Shown piece by piece: positions 20,126 through 20,143 of a stretch of 20,143 bases of DNA (its first letter is position 1; each line of letters starts with the position of its first letter). This stretch comes from DATKLX01 sp035542155 (GTDB lineage Bacteria > Chloroflexota > Anaerolineae > Anaerolineales > Anaerolineaceae): the NCBI GenBank assembly GCA_035542155.1, contig DATKLX010000120.1, positions 1 to 20,143 of the forward strand, in the 5' to 3' direction. The notes beneath the pieces are model-generated. The model was given only the letters and a program-made list of their open reading frames with translations, had not been told where the DNA came from and searched no databases. A program made the translations under genes and the position numbers.

Positions 20126-20143
20126 CGCGAGAAAGGTCTCGCG
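20126..20143 (+). terminator. Hairpin after the acyltransferase gene (cut by window end)
   Basis: CGCGAGA (20126-20132) pairs perfectly with TCTCGCG (20137-20143) around a 4-nt loop, 27 nt after the stop. The window ends at the last base of the stem, so a T-run cannot be judged. Confidence 0.5.

Overview
The window is about 20 kb of GC-rich bacterial chromosome (roughly 60% GC by eye). Gene density is ordinary, with genes on both strands in short one- to two-gene units. No rRNA, tRNA, transposase, phage or CRISPR sequence was seen. The mix of TetR, caspase-like, hemerythrin, TMEM175 and ABC-F genes, plus short 7-bp-period repeats between genes, suggests Chloroflexota, perhaps Anaerolineae. 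That is an inference; there is no marker gene to prove it.

Left part (1-3.8 kb): the tail of a possible membrane protein gene, then a consensus sigma-70 promoter driving a TetR-family regulator. The regulator overlaps by 4 bp a 947-residue phosphotransferase with an ATP-grasp domain and a phosphohistidine domain, of the PEP synthase-like / rifampicin phosphotransferase type. Convergent to these is a two-gene unit (3.8-6.06 kb, minus strand): a small protein resembling the EACC1 component of bacterial conflict systems, followed by a caspase-like protease with an EF-hand-like loop, a HEAT-like segment and a six-helix membrane region.

Middle (6.3-12.8 kb): a FlK-like hotdog thioesterase; a minus-strand pair of a chemoreceptor with an unusual C-terminal sensor-like domain and a GNAT acetyltransferase; a GNAT remnant; a stand-alone EF-Tu domain-2-like protein; a hemerythrin-domain protein divergent from a small Cys-rich membrane protein; and an aldo/keto reductase.

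Right part (13-20.1 kb): a TMEM175-type channel, an EamA/DMT transporter, a decayed Gfo/Idh/MocA oxidoreductase, a SAM methyltransferase on an apparently leaderless transcript, a small membrane protein, an ABC-F ATPase behind a leader that looks like a transcription attenuator (promoter, 28-codon upstream ORF, two terminators, two nested alternative pairings), and a PlsC-type acyltransferase.

Three things deserve the most attention: the EACC1-caspase pair, the ABC-F leader, and degenerate heptamer tracts that recur between genes and encode the last residues and stop codons of several genes.
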